Below, piece by piece: positions 42,272 through 51,367 of a stretch of 64,000 nt of DNA; positions within the stretch are counted from its first letter, which is position 1, and the number at the start of each line of letters is the position of its first letter. The position numbers and the translations under genes are program-made. This stretch comes from Mesorhizobium waimense (lineage in GTDB: Bacteria; Pseudomonadota; Alphaproteobacteria; Rhizobiales; Rhizobiaceae), in NCBI RefSeq assembly GCF_003601975.1, contig NZ_QZWZ01000028.1, positions 22,605 through 86,604 of the forward strand, read 5' to 3'. The notes below the pieces were generated by a model. The model ran no database searches. It was not told the origin of the DNA and was given only the letters and a program-made list of their open reading frames with translations.

Positions 42272-42739
42272 GTGGCGACTGTTGCCGGAATGAGCGGTCA
42301 GGGTGCCGCTGATATCGAGACGATAGGCCGATTGGCGGGAGCCTGGCGTCTCGCGGCGATCGAGCTGCCGCAGATGGACCGGACGACAAGGGAGACGAAC
42401 GCGGTCGGCCTCCTCGTCCTCACGGTGGATGGGCACATGGCGATTCAGGTCCGCAATCTGGATGCGTCCGTGGCCGACAACGCCTATAGCTCCGGCGGAT
42501 ACGAGGCGACCTACGGCACGATCATGCTCGACCCCGTGTCCAGTACCTTTGTCTATCACGTTGACGGCGCCTTGGTTCAAGATCTCGTGGGGCAGGACCT
42601 TCCGCGAGCCTACCGGGTGGTGGACGACCAGCTCATCCTTACGTCCACGCGGGACGAGGAAACGTGGCGCGTCGTCTGGCGCCGGGCACAGCAGAACGGA
42701 CAGAGCGCAGACGAAGCCGTGGAGGAGCGTGCATCATGA
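42272..42739 (+). CDS. lipocalin-like domain protein
   Basis: A 155-residue protein started at a GTG behind AAAGGAGA. It has the pattern of the lipocalin-like family 5 (GRLAGAWRLAAIELPQMD; GLLVLTVDGHMAIQVRN; YEATYGTIMLDPVSSTFVYH). No signal peptide. Overlaps the next gene by four bases (ATGA), so it is coupled with the amidohydrolase. It may bind a small hydrophobic ligand; no enzyme residues are evident. Confidence 0.85.
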   Translation: MATVAGMSGQGAADIETIGRLAGAWRLAAIELPQMDRTTRETNAVGLLVLTVDGHMAIQVRNLDASVADNAYSSGGYEATYGTIMLDPVSSTFVYHVDGALVQDLVGQDLPRAYRVVDDQLILTSTRDEETWRVVWRRAQQNGQSADEAVEERAS

Positions 42740-43710
42740 AGATCGTCGCAATCGAGGAGCATGTCCTCCCGGGCGAGGTTAAACAGGCCTGGACCATGAT
42801 CCCCGGCGGCGATGATGGAACCCTTGCTCTCAATCCGCCGGTCATCGACGAGCGCCTTGCCGATTTCGGCGAGGGGCGGCTTGCGCTAATGGACGAAACC
42901 GGGATCGACGTGGCAGTCTTGTCGCTGACGACGCCGGGCCTCAACAATCTCTGGTCTCACGGCATCGATCTGGCGCGCCGCGTCAATGACCGGCTGGCCG
43001 AAACGGTGGCAGCAAACCCGACCCGGTTCGAGGCGCTCGCCGTGCTGCCCTTTGCCGATCCGGATACGTCGGCGCAGGAACTCCGGCGCGCTGTCGAGGA
43101 GCTTGGCTGCAGAGGCGCGGTTCTTTACGGCCGGGTCGGCGAGAAGCATCTCGACGATGTCTTGTTCGAGCCGACCTTCGCTTGCGCCGCAGCGCTCGAC
43201 ATACCCCTCATGATCCATCCGCAAATCCCCCAGCCCGCCGTCCGCGATGCCTATTATTCGGGATTTGGCGCGCCCACGGACCTTGCGCTGGCAAGCTTCG
43301 GGCTCGGATGGCACTACGAAGCAGGTATCGAGTTTATCCGCATGGTGCTGGGCGGGGTCTTCGATCGCCACCCCGGTCTTCAAGTCATTCTCGGTCATTG
43401 GGGCGAAGTGGTGATTTTCTATCTCGAACGCCTCGTGATGTTGGACCGGGTCTCGAAACTCGACAGGCCGTTCCTCGACTATGTGCGGAACAATCTTTAC
43501 CTGACCGCCAGCGGCATGTTCAGCGCCGACTATCTTCAGCGCGCGATCGACGCCGTCGGGCCGGATCGCATCCTGTTCTCGACAGATTATCCGTACCAGT
43601 ACCGGCCGGGCGGCAACGCGCGCGGCTTTCTCGACGCGCTGACCTTGGACGAAACCAACAAGCGCAAATTCGCGCACGGCAATTGGGACCGGCTCTGCGG
43701 CGTCGCATAG
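42736..43710 (+). CDS. amidohydrolase-family decarboxylase/hydrolase (Amidohydro_2)
   Basis: A 324-residue TIM-barrel protein from the ATG at 42736. Start MKIVAIEEHVLPGEV carries the ExH variant of the first metal motif seen in gamma-resorcylate and 2,3-dihydroxybenzoate decarboxylases; PLMIHPQIPQ gives the middle His, LGHWGEVV another, and FSTDYPYQYRP the late Asp. This makes a non-oxidative aromatic decarboxylase or relative likely. It is distinct from the amidohydrolase at 7726, which starts DTDVH. Coupled with the lipocalin-like gene. Confidence 0.87.
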   Translation: MKIVAIEEHVLPGEVKQAWTMIPGGDDGTLALNPPVIDERLADFGEGRLALMDETGIDVAVLSLTTPGLNNLWSHGIDLARRVNDRLAETVAANPTRFEALAVLPFADPDTSAQELRRAVEELGCRGAVLYGRVGEKHLDDVLFEPTFACAAALDIPLMIHPQIPQPAVRDAYYSGFGAPTDLALASFGLGWHYEAGIEFIRMVLGGVFDRHPGLQVILGHWGEVVIFYLERLVMLDRVSKLDRPFLDYVRNNLYLTASGMFSADYLQRAIDAVGPDRILFSTDYPYQYRPGGNARGFLDALTLDETNKRKFAHGNWDRLCGVA

Positions 43711-44067
43711 GCAACATAGCCATTGGTCCGCAGGCACGCAGGCATGGCCGATCCTTCGCAGGTTGATGGAGGCGAGCGATCAGTCGAAACAAGGATCGGC
43801 GCGGTTCGTTGGATAAGACGGAGCCACGCTACAATGCAAGCGGCGCGGCAGCTGGTTATCGCAGTGTTACCTGGTGATAAATTCCTGCCTCCTTCACAGT
43901 TTTTGCGGTCTCATCTAATTACCTTCTACGGCATATGGCCGAAGAAGAGCGATCATGGCGACTTCGACTTACGCGAGATTTTCGTGATCGGTTTATGCCG
44001 GGACGGCGTTAGCCATCGGCGTCTTCAATACTGAATCCATTCACCAACGCAAATATGGAGTGCCCAA
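43711..44067. other. intergenic stretch
   Basis: No gene recognised. Apart from the probable promoter of the oxidoreductase at 44068, which follows TGGAGTG, I see nothing. Confidence 0.4.
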
Positions 44068-44970
44068 ATGAAGGCAGTACGTTTTCACGACTACGGTGGC
44101 CCGGAAGTCTTGAAGATCGAGGAGGTCGACCTTCCCAAGCCAGGCCCTGGCGAGGTGCGGATCGCGGTCAAGGCCGCCGGCATCAACCAGATCGACTGGA
44201 AACTGCGGGCCGGACATATGCGCGATTTTATGCCCCTCTCGTTGCCGGCCGGGGTCGGGATCGACGCAGCGGGCGTTGTCGATGCGATCGGTGAAGGCGT
44301 GACCAACCTGTCCGTGGGCGATCCCGTCTTCGGCAAGGGCCACGACACGATGGCCGAGTATGCAATCCTCGACCAATGGGCACGCAAGCCCGACAGTCTG
44401 TCGTTCGAAGAGGCGGCGGGTTTCCCGGTCGCGGTGGAGACGGCCATGCGGATCATCGATGAGGTCGGCGTGAAGCCCGGCGAGACGCTGCTTGTCAGCG
44501 GCGCAGCCGGCGGGGTCGGAACCGCGGCGATCCAGCTGGCGAAGACCGCCGGGATCCGCACGATCGGCACGGCGAGCGAGCCGAAGCATGCATATCTGCG
44601 GTCCCTGGGAGCCATCCCGACGACCTATGGAGCCGGCCTTCGCGAGCGGGTGGCGGCGCTTGCGCCGGACGGAGTGCAAGCGGCGCTCGATGTCACGGGA
44701 TCCGGCATCATACCGGATCTGGTGGCGATCACCGGCAACCCTTCCAGGGTTGTGTCGATCGCCGACTTCAGTGCGCCACAGCACGGCGCGAGGACATCGT
44801 TCGATAGCAGGGACGCGACGCCTGCCTTGAAACATGCCGCCGCGCTGCACGCAGCAGGATCCTTCACCTTGCCTGTGGAGCGAACCTTTCCGCTCGATCA
44901 GATTGCCGCCGCGCAGGAACTAAGCGCGCAAGGTCATGTCACCGGGCGGCTCGTCATCACGATCGGCTGA
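44068..44970 (+). CDS. NADP-dependent quinone oxidoreductase-like MDR protein
   Basis: A 300-residue zinc-free medium-chain reductase. Family segments are GGPEVLKIEEVDLPKPGPGE at the start, AAGINQIDWKLRAGH, the cofactor loop LVSGAAGGVGTAAIQLAK, and a C-terminal ERTFPLDQIAAAQELSAQGH. The Cys-rich structural zinc loop of alcohol dehydrogenases is absent. Such enzymes reduce quinones or enones. The HxlR regulator at 45043 converges on it and is a plausible controller. Confidence 0.92.
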   Translation: MKAVRFHDYGGPEVLKIEEVDLPKPGPGEVRIAVKAAGINQIDWKLRAGHMRDFMPLSLPAGVGIDAAGVVDAIGEGVTNLSVGDPVFGKGHDTMAEYAILDQWARKPDSLSFEEAAGFPVAVETAMRIIDEVGVKPGETLLVSGAAGGVGTAAIQLAKTAGIRTIGTASEPKHAYLRSLGAIPTTYGAGLRERVAALAPDGVQAALDVTGSGIIPDLVAITGNPSRVVSIADFSAPQHGARTSFDSRDATPALKHAAALHAAGSFTLPVERTFPLDQIAAAQELSAQGHVTGRLVITIG

Positions 44971-45042
44971 CCGCGAAGGCGGAGAGGACACCCACCTTCG
45001 ACGCCTGGCTTGCGCGGTCTGCCACCAGCCGCGATCGGCGCT

Positions 45043-45468
45043 TTAGGGAGAGGTATCGTATTGCTTTCGCGCCGTCCCAATCGCATCGTGGCTTCGCTCC
45101 ACCCAGCGCACAAGCATCGTGAGCGGCTCGAAGACGGTGCGGCCGAGTTCACTGAGCCTGTATTCCACGCTGGGCGGATTGGTCGGAAACACGCTGCGCA
45201 GGACCAGCCCATCCCGTTCCAGCGTGCGCAGGGTTTGCGACAACATGCGCTTGGAGATGTCCGGAATCGTGCGGTTTACCTCGCTGAACCGGCGAGGACG
45301 TTCCGCCAACGCGATCAGGACCAGCATCGTCCATTTGTCCCCCACTCGATCCAGAACGTCCCTGACAGGACACAGCGGAGCGTCGAGGTCTGCCTTCCGT
45401 CTTTCCGCAAACATCCGCGCGAGTTGGAGGTGATAGGGAGGCGCGTCAGCTTGTTCCATATCACTCAT
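45043..45468 (-). CDS. HxlR-family regulator
   Basis: About 141 residues from the ATG at 45468 (MSDMEQADAPPYHLQ); a longer frame to 45507 is possible. The winged HTH core is CPVRDVLDRVGDKWTMLVLI, then FSEVNRTIPDISKRMLSQTL, then PSVEYRLSELGRTVFEPL. The Cys at the start of the core aligns with the redox- or electrophile-sensing Cys of HypR/YodB-type members. This suits the surrounding quinone and aldehyde reductases. The direct target is not shown. Confidence 0.9.
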   Translation of the reverse strand: MSDMEQADAPPYHLQLARMFAERRKADLDAPLCPVRDVLDRVGDKWTMLVLIALAERPRRFSEVNRTIPDISKRMLSQTLRTLERDGLVLRSVFPTNPPSVEYRLSELGRTVFEPLTMLVRWVERSHDAIGTARKQYDTSP

Positions 45469-45970
45469 CGCCTTAGACCTTTTGCGATCCATGTGGAACC
45501 TTTGCACAGCCTATAACAGAAATGGACACGCCTCGCATGCAGGCTGACGTCCGAGTACAAGGACGCGATCCGCGATAGCGAAGGCGTCCGCTGTCTGCCC
45601 GTTCATAGAAAGTCCTCAGTATCGCACGGGCGATCCTCTTGCGGGAAGTAAGTCGATGGCTCGGCATTGAAATTACTGACTAATTTCTACCGAAGGCGCT
45701 ACCATTTAGCTGCCTTTGTGACGCCATTTCAATGGCTTAGTGTGATTTTGGTAGCGGGAGTGCGCTACCGCCTTTCCCCACATTCGGAAACCCTTCGATA
45801 TTTTCTACGGTGTTGGGCATGATGACCTGCCTCGGTGCTACAAAGACCAGTGGAAAACGGGAAAATCTGACCCGAGCCCGACATGTTTTCTACGACGCGA
45901 ACGGCAGCGTCGCGCCTAAAGCCGCCTTTCCGGCCCTTACTACCGACGACGCAAAAGCCATCGAGCTTCT
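45469..45970. other. intergenic stretch with a possible 51-codon ORF
   Basis: No recognised gene. A plus-strand frame from the ATG at 45819 to the TAG at 45972-45974 encodes 51 residues (ending ALTTDDAKAIELL) with believable composition, running into the end of the GGDEF gene on the other strand. It has no clear ribosome binding site and may be the tail of a lost gene. Confidence 0.3.
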
Positions 45971-46975
45971 CTAGCTGCGGGGCACGTGAAGCGCCACGCG
46001 ATCTCGTCCTTCCGACTTAGCGCGGAAGAGTGCCAAATCGGCGGCATTGACGAAGTCGTTTGGTGTCTCGTTCTCGTTGGGCACTGTGGTCGCGACGCCG
46101 ACGCTGACGGTCACCCGATCCGGGCCGTGCGGGATGTTCAGGTTCCGCACGCTCTGGACGAGCCGTTCCCCGATGCTGCTCGATTGTTCCAACAAAGTGT
46201 CGACCAGAACGATGACAAACTCTTCGCCTCCGTAGCGCGCAGCGAGATCGGTGGAGCGGCCGGAACTGCCCTGGATTACCCGGGCGATTTGCTTGAGCAC
46301 CTCATCGCCGGCCATGTGGCCATAGGCATCGTTGTATCGTTTGAAGTTGTCGGCATCGATCATCAATAGCGACAACGGGGACTGTGCGCGAAGAGCGCGT
46401 TTCCACTCAGCCGCCAGATATTCATCGAAATAGCGCCTGTTGCCGAGACCCGTCAGGCCATCGATCCGCGTCAGACGCTCAAGCTCGAGATTTGCGCTGA
46501 TCAGCTGTCGCTGGCTTTCCCTCAGCGCGCGGTACGCCGCGTCTCGCTGGACATGATCCAGATAGGCCCGCGTGTGATATCGAATGCGCGCGATCAGCTC
46601 GATGCGATCCGGCAGTTTGACGAGATAGTCGTTGGCTCCGGCAGCGAAGGCTTCGCCCTTGGTAGCTGGATCTTCCTTGCTCGACAGCACAATGACTGGA
46701 ACCGAGTGTGTCGACGAATGCTTCCTGTATTCTTTCACCAGATGCAGCCCGTCGACCCCGGGCATGACGAGGTCCTGCAGAATAACGGTTGGCTTTACCT
46801 CATCTGCGACCGCCATCGCCTTCAACGGGTCGGTGCAGAAGTGTAAGGCGATATCGGGCTCGTTGGCCAGGGCGCGCCTGACCGCCTCGCAAACCATGAC
46901 CTGATCATCGATGAGCAGCACCATCGACGAATAATTATCTGCCAGCGGCGGCACCAGCTCGGATTGTTGTGTCAT
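45971..46975 (-). CDS. wspR: response regulator diguanylate cyclase (WspR-like)
   Basis: A 334-residue protein with an N-terminal receiver domain (VLLIDDQVMVCEAVRRAL; phosphoacceptor Asp in VILQDLVMPGVDG) and a C-terminal GGDEF domain. The active site is GGEEF in LAARYGGEEFVIVL, and RSTD five residues before it is an intact inhibitory I-site. It should make cyclic di-GMP when phosphorylated and be feedback inhibited. It is the last gene of wspE'-wspF-wspR. Domain order and operon place match WspR; the kinase that would activate it is truncated. Confidence 0.9.
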   Translation of the reverse strand: MTQQSELVPPLADNYSSMVLLIDDQVMVCEAVRRALANEPDIALHFCTDPLKAMAVADEVKPTVILQDLVMPGVDGLHLVKEYRKHSSTHSVPVIVLSSKEDPATKGEAFAAGANDYLVKLPDRIELIARIRYHTRAYLDHVQRDAAYRALRESQRQLISANLELERLTRIDGLTGLGNRRYFDEYLAAEWKRALRAQSPLSLLMIDADNFKRYNDAYGHMAGDEVLKQIARVIQGSSGRSTDLAARYGGEEFVIVLVDTLLEQSSSIGERLVQSVRNLNIPHGPDRVTVSVGVATTVPNENETPNDFVNAADLALFRAKSEGRDRVALHVPRS

Positions 46976-46988
46976 CAGACGAGCCCTT

Positions 46989-48008
46989 TCACGTGGGGCG
47001 CCCGCAGGCTTCGATAATGCGTAAGCCGATAGCGCTCAAAGGAAGAATATCAACCGCCGCACCGATCGCAGCGGCGGCCTTCGGCATGCCATAGACGGCA
47101 CTGGTTGCTTCATCCTGCGCGATTGTGAGATGCCCCTTGTCGCGGAGCTGTCTCAGCCCGCGCGCCCCATCCCTGCCCATGCCGGTAAGCAGGACGCCAA
47201 TTACCGAACCCGGCCACCATTGCGCCGCGCTTTCGAAAAACACATCCACGGACGGCCGATACACGTTGTCCTTGGGGCTGGACGTGTAGCCAAGTTGCTG
47301 AGCCGACTTGAAAACCAGATGATCATCCGAACTGGCGACAAGAACGGTGCCCGCTTGAGGCCTGTCCTTTTCCTGCGCCGCACGGATCGGAAGCGGGGTA
47401 TGCTGCCCGAGCCAATCGGCAAGGCCTGGAATGAACTGAGCATCGAGATGCTGGACGAGCACGATTGCGCCGCCAAAATCAATGGGAAATGCGCTGAGCA
47501 CCTTTGCAACGGCAGCCGGCCCGCCCGCCGAGGCGCCGATCGCTACCAGGCGTTGAGGGGAGGGGTCGGTCGCAACTGATATCCGCCCGCTTGCCCTGGA
47601 TGGCGCATCACGGACCAGCTTACCGATCATTGCAATCTTGTTGGTCAGAAGCCGTGCGGATTGCGAGGAGGCGTTGCCTGCGATGCCCACTGACGGGATA
47701 TCGACCGCGTCGAGCGCGCCATGACCCATTGCTTCGTAGACCCCGGCGACGTTGGCTTCGATACTGGCGGTCACCAGCAAGATCGAGCACGGGGTTTCTG
47801 CCATGATCTTGCGGGTCGCTTCCACGCCGTCCATCTCTGGCATTGCTAGATCCATGAGTATCAGATCCGGCAGGTCACGTCTGCAGGCCTCGACCGCTTC
47901 ACGCCCATTGGTCGCAATCCATGCGACCTGATGTTCGCGGGTCGACACGACCAGCCGGCGCAGAAGCTCGACCGCCATCGGCATATCGTTGACTATGCCG
48001 ATTCTCAT
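46989..48008 (-). CDS. wspF: CheB-type methylesterase with receiver domain (WspF-like)
   Basis: About 339 residues from the ATG at 48008 (MRIGIVNDMPMAVELLRRLV); the longer frame to 48050 overlaps the kinase gene. Receiver domain first (Asp in LILMDLAMPEMDG), then a CheB methylesterase domain with Ser in AIGASAGGPAAVAKVL, a His in VQHLDAQF and Asp in LTGMGRDGARGL. It removes methyl groups from a chemoreceptor, here presumably WspA, which is not in the window. Position between the kinase and the diguanylate cyclase matches wspF. Confidence 0.9.
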   Translation of the reverse strand: MRIGIVNDMPMAVELLRRLVVSTREHQVAWIATNGREAVEACRRDLPDLILMDLAMPEMDGVEATRKIMAETPCSILLVTASIEANVAGVYEAMGHGALDAVDIPSVGIAGNASSQSARLLTNKIAMIGKLVRDAPSRASGRISVATDPSPQRLVAIGASAGGPAAVAKVLSAFPIDFGGAIVLVQHLDAQFIPGLADWLGQHTPLPIRAAQEKDRPQAGTVLVASSDDHLVFKSAQQLGYTSSPKDNVYRPSVDVFFESAAQWWPGSVIGVLLTGMGRDGARGLRQLRDKGHLTIAQDEATSAVYGMPKAAAAIGAAVDILPLSAIGLRIIEACGRPT

Positions 48009-48030
48009 TCGTTGGCTTCCAATTTCGATC

Positions 48031-50160
48031 TCATCCTGTCGCCTCGCCAATCATGTCCACGACGGCATGAATCAGCGCCTCGTCCTGAAAGCTGCCCTTG
48101 GTCAGATAGTAGTCCGCGCCGGCGTCAAGTCCGCGCGAGCGGTCTTCCTCGCGATCCTTGTACGAAACGATCATGATCGGCGTGTTCTTGAGATGAGCGT
48201 CCTTTCGGATCAAGCTCACCAACTCGATGCCGTCCATGCGCGGCATGTCGATGTCGGTGACGACAAGATCGAAGGGGCCGGAGCGGACGGCATTCCACCC
48301 GTCCATGCCGTCGACCGCCACTTCGACCTCATAACCGTGATTGCCCAGCATCTTGCGCTGGAGTTCGCGAACCGTGAGTGAATCATCGATCACGAGCACG
48401 CGCTTGCGCCTGCCGGGTTCTGGACCGCCCGCGGCACGCCGAAGGGCTCGAAGTCCGCCGGATGACGCAAGCTTCTCCACCGATCGGATCAGATCGTCGA
48501 CGTCAAAGATCAGAACAGGCGAACCGTCCTCCATCAGGGCCGCCGCGCTGATGTCCTTGATCTTGGTAAAACGCGGATCGAGAGGCCGTATCACCAACTC
48601 ACGTTCGCCGAGGAAACGATCGACGATCAGGCCGTATGCTTCGCCCCGACCTGCATCCACGACGACGACCGAGAGAGCGTCTGGTTCGGATCCGGGCTCA
48701 CCACGGTTCAGCAACTCGCGTGCCGTGACCAGCCCGATCTGTCGGTCGTTCAGACGAAAGTGCGGCCGGCCCTGCAGGAGATTGATCTGCGTCCGCTGCA
48801 ATTTCAGTGTCTTCGAAATGGCAGCGAGCGGAAACGCATAGGGCTCGCCGTCGACATCGACGAGCAGCGTGCGCAGGACCGACAACGTCAGCGGCAGTTG
48901 CAGTTGAAACCTAGTTCCTTGCCCGAATTCCGAAGAGACGCTGGTGATACCGCGGACCTCCTTGGTCATCGCCTGCACAGCGTCGAGCCCTACACCACGG
49001 CCGGAGACGTCGGTAAGGCCCAGTTTCATCGAAAAGCCCGGCAGAAACAGGAAGGCGAGCAATTCCGTTTCGCTGAGTGTGTCGGCACTTTCCTTGGTTG
49101 CGAGCTGTCGGGCGACGATCGTCTCGCGCAGCTCCGCCAGATCGATGCCCCTGCCGTCGTCCACCACGGTTATTTGCAGCAGGCCGGCATTGTGCCGCGC
49201 TTCGAGCCTGATGAGCCCGTCCTCGGGTTTGCCTGCCGCGAGGCGCTCCTCGGGCGGTTCGAGCCCATGGTCTACGGCATTGCGCAGGAGATGCCCCAGA
49301 GGTGCGTCGAGTTGTTCGAGGATGTCGCGGTCGATGCCGGTCGAGCCGCCTACGATCTCCAGCCGCACCCGCTTGCCGAGGGTACGACCGAGGTCGCGGA
49401 CCATCCTCGCATAGTGCCGCACGCCGTCTTCAAACGGCCGCATCCGGCTTGCCAACGTCTCGTCGTACAATCTGTTGGCAAGATCGGTAGCCTTTCGATC
49501 TACTGAATCCAGTTCATTGAGACGCTCCGCCAGGAACGCCTGGCTCAGCCGAAGCTTTCGCTGCGCTTCGGCCAGCGCCTCCACCACTGCTTCATCCTTT
49601 GAAACAGCCGGCAGCACTGCATGAAGGTCGTCGAACGCACTTGCGAGGTCCGATTGAAGCCGCTTCAGCCGCAGCAGCCCGTCGGCGAACGGCCTGAGCC
49701 GCCGCGCTTCCATCAGCGACTCACCGGCCAGCCCGAGCAATCGGTTCAGGCTGTCCGCCGTCACCCGAACCATTCTGTCGGAGCCGATGCTTCCTTGGCT
49801 TTGCGGTACCGTCCCAACGAGGAGGCTCGCTGAAAGGGTCGTCGCCGGCTCCCCCTGGGCATCTGCCAAATCAGCTTCGGAATTGCGGGGCAAGTGGGTG
49901 GCATCGGGGATGGACAATTCCGCGAACTTGGCGAGAAAGGCTTCGACTTCAGGGGGCACGCTCTCGCTCGATGGTCCCGATGCAATCAATTTCAGAAGGT
50001 CTGTGCCTTGAAGAAGCGCATCGATATGCTCCCGTCGCACCCAGAGATGTCCACGTTGCGCGGCGACCAGGCAATCTTCCATCGCATGGGCAACTTTGAC
50101 CGCGGGCATCAGGTCGATGATGCGGGCAGCTCCTTTCAAACGACCAACGCAGGAGTCAAA
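48031..50160 (-). pseudogene. wspE: CheA-type hybrid histidine kinase (WspE-like), 5' end lost
   Basis: The reading frame begins behind a stop at 50200-50202 and becomes recognisable only at LKGAARIIDLMPAVKVAHAM (about 50139, a TTG codon). In WspE/CheA proteins this is preceded by the Hpt helix bearing the phosphorylated His (AHSLKGAAR); here the preceding residues are FDSCVGR, so the His is absent. The remainder is intact: dimerisation segment, HATPase (HLLRNAVDHGLEPPEERLAA; VVDDGRGIDL), CheW-like part and a C-terminal receiver (VVTDIDMPRMDG). About 50 N-terminal residues are missing. The frame overlaps the 3' end of the Gfo/Idh gene. It cannot autophosphorylate in the normal way. Confidence 0.8.
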
Positions 50161-50182
50161 AATGGGTGCCCCGTTGAGCCGA

Positions 50183-51355
50183 TTATACAGCGACGGGCGT
50201 CATCCAAAAGGGGTTGGGTGCGCTTGCGCTGTCCACGACTGCATCGACAAACGCCACACCCTTCAGGCCATCGTAAGCGGTCGGGATATCGCGACCTATG
50301 TCGGTGGGTTCACGCCTTTCGCGCTTGGCATGGATCGCCTCCGCAAACCCGGCGTAGAGGTTGGCGAACGCTTCCAAATAACCCTCGGGATGCCCCGGCG
50401 GGGTCCGGGTACGGGCCTTTGCTGCGTCGCTGAGATCATCGGCGCCGCGTTTGATGGTTTCAGTTCGCCCGCCGAGACGCGCATGGACAAGCTCATTCGG
50501 CTGTTCCTGGAACCAGGAGAGCGAGGCTTTCTCGCCGAACACGCGCAGCCGCACCCCATTTGACGATCCCAGCGCTACTTGCGAGGACCAAAGGAGACCG
50601 CGGGCGCCGCCCTGATAGCGGAGCATCACGTGCGCGTTGTCATCGAGCGCGCGCCCTTGGACGAATGTCGCGAGATCCGCAGTCAGACACTCGAGCTTGA
50701 GGCCGGACACGAAACCCGCAAGATGGTACGCATGGGTACCGATGTCGCCGATCGAGCCGCCTCTACCGTTCTTTTTGGGATCAGTGCGCCACACCGCCTG
50801 TGCGTTGCCCTCGGTCTCGATTGCAGTCGCCATCCACTCAAGTGGATATTCGACCTGAACAGTCCGAATCTCCCCGAGTTGCCCGGTAGCGACCATGTGC
50901 CGGGCCTCATGCACCATCGGATAGCCGGAATAGGTGTAGGTCACGCCCATGAACCTGTCGCCGTCGCGCACCAACTTCTCTAGTGCAATGGCGTCTTCCA
51001 GGGTTGCCGTGAGCGGCTTCTCGCAAATCACGTCAAAGCCCGCTTCCAAAAACGCCTTGCTGATAGGGAAGTGCGTGAAGTTCGGCGTACAGATTGCTAC
51101 GGCGTCGATCCTGTCCTCGCGAGACAGCTCTCCCTCAATCATCGCCTTGTAATTGTCATACGACCTGGCGGGGTCGAGGCCCTCGCGAGCCGCAAACGCA
51201 TGTCCGCGGGCTGCGTCGACATCAAACGCGCCGGCGACCAGTTGCCAAGCGCCGTCCTGCCTCGCCGCGATGCGATGAATGTTGCCGATGTAGGCCCCTT
51301 GGCCGCCTCCAACCATGCCCAGCCGGAGGGTTTTCTTCGTCGTCGTTTCAGACAT
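50183..51355 (-). CDS. Gfo/Idh/MocA-family dehydrogenase
   Basis: A 390-residue NAD(P)-dependent dehydrogenase with N-terminal Rossmann fold (LRLGMVGGGQGAYIGNIHRI), the EKP motif (VICEKPLTATLEDAIAL) and the catalytic His in GGSIGDIGTHAYHLAGF. Length and start resemble scyllo-inositol/inosose-type dehydrogenases of cyclitol and L-glucose pathways rather than the shorter IolG. It is the last gene of the leftward row IolD-SDR-isomerase-this gene, with 12 bases to the isomerase gene. Its stop codon lies inside the damaged beginning of wspE, so this gene marks the left border of the cyclitol island. Confidence 0.9.
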   Translation of the reverse strand: MSETTTKKTLRLGMVGGGQGAYIGNIHRIAARQDGAWQLVAGAFDVDAARGHAFAAREGLDPARSYDNYKAMIEGELSREDRIDAVAICTPNFTHFPISKAFLEAGFDVICEKPLTATLEDAIALEKLVRDGDRFMGVTYTYSGYPMVHEARHMVATGQLGEIRTVQVEYPLEWMATAIETEGNAQAVWRTDPKKNGRGGSIGDIGTHAYHLAGFVSGLKLECLTADLATFVQGRALDDNAHVMLRYQGGARGLLWSSQVALGSSNGVRLRVFGEKASLSWFQEQPNELVHARLGGRTETIKRGADDLSDAAKARTRTPPGHPEGYLEAFANLYAGFAEAIHAKRERREPTDIGRDIPTAYDGLKGVAFVDAVVDSASAPNPFWMTPVAV

Positions 51356-51367
51356 TCTGCCTACGCC

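Noticed and set aside
45819..45974. 51-codon frame as a firm gene
   Set aside because: No ribosome binding site, no known relatives, and it overlaps the end of the GGDEF gene. Mentioned only within the intergenic entry.
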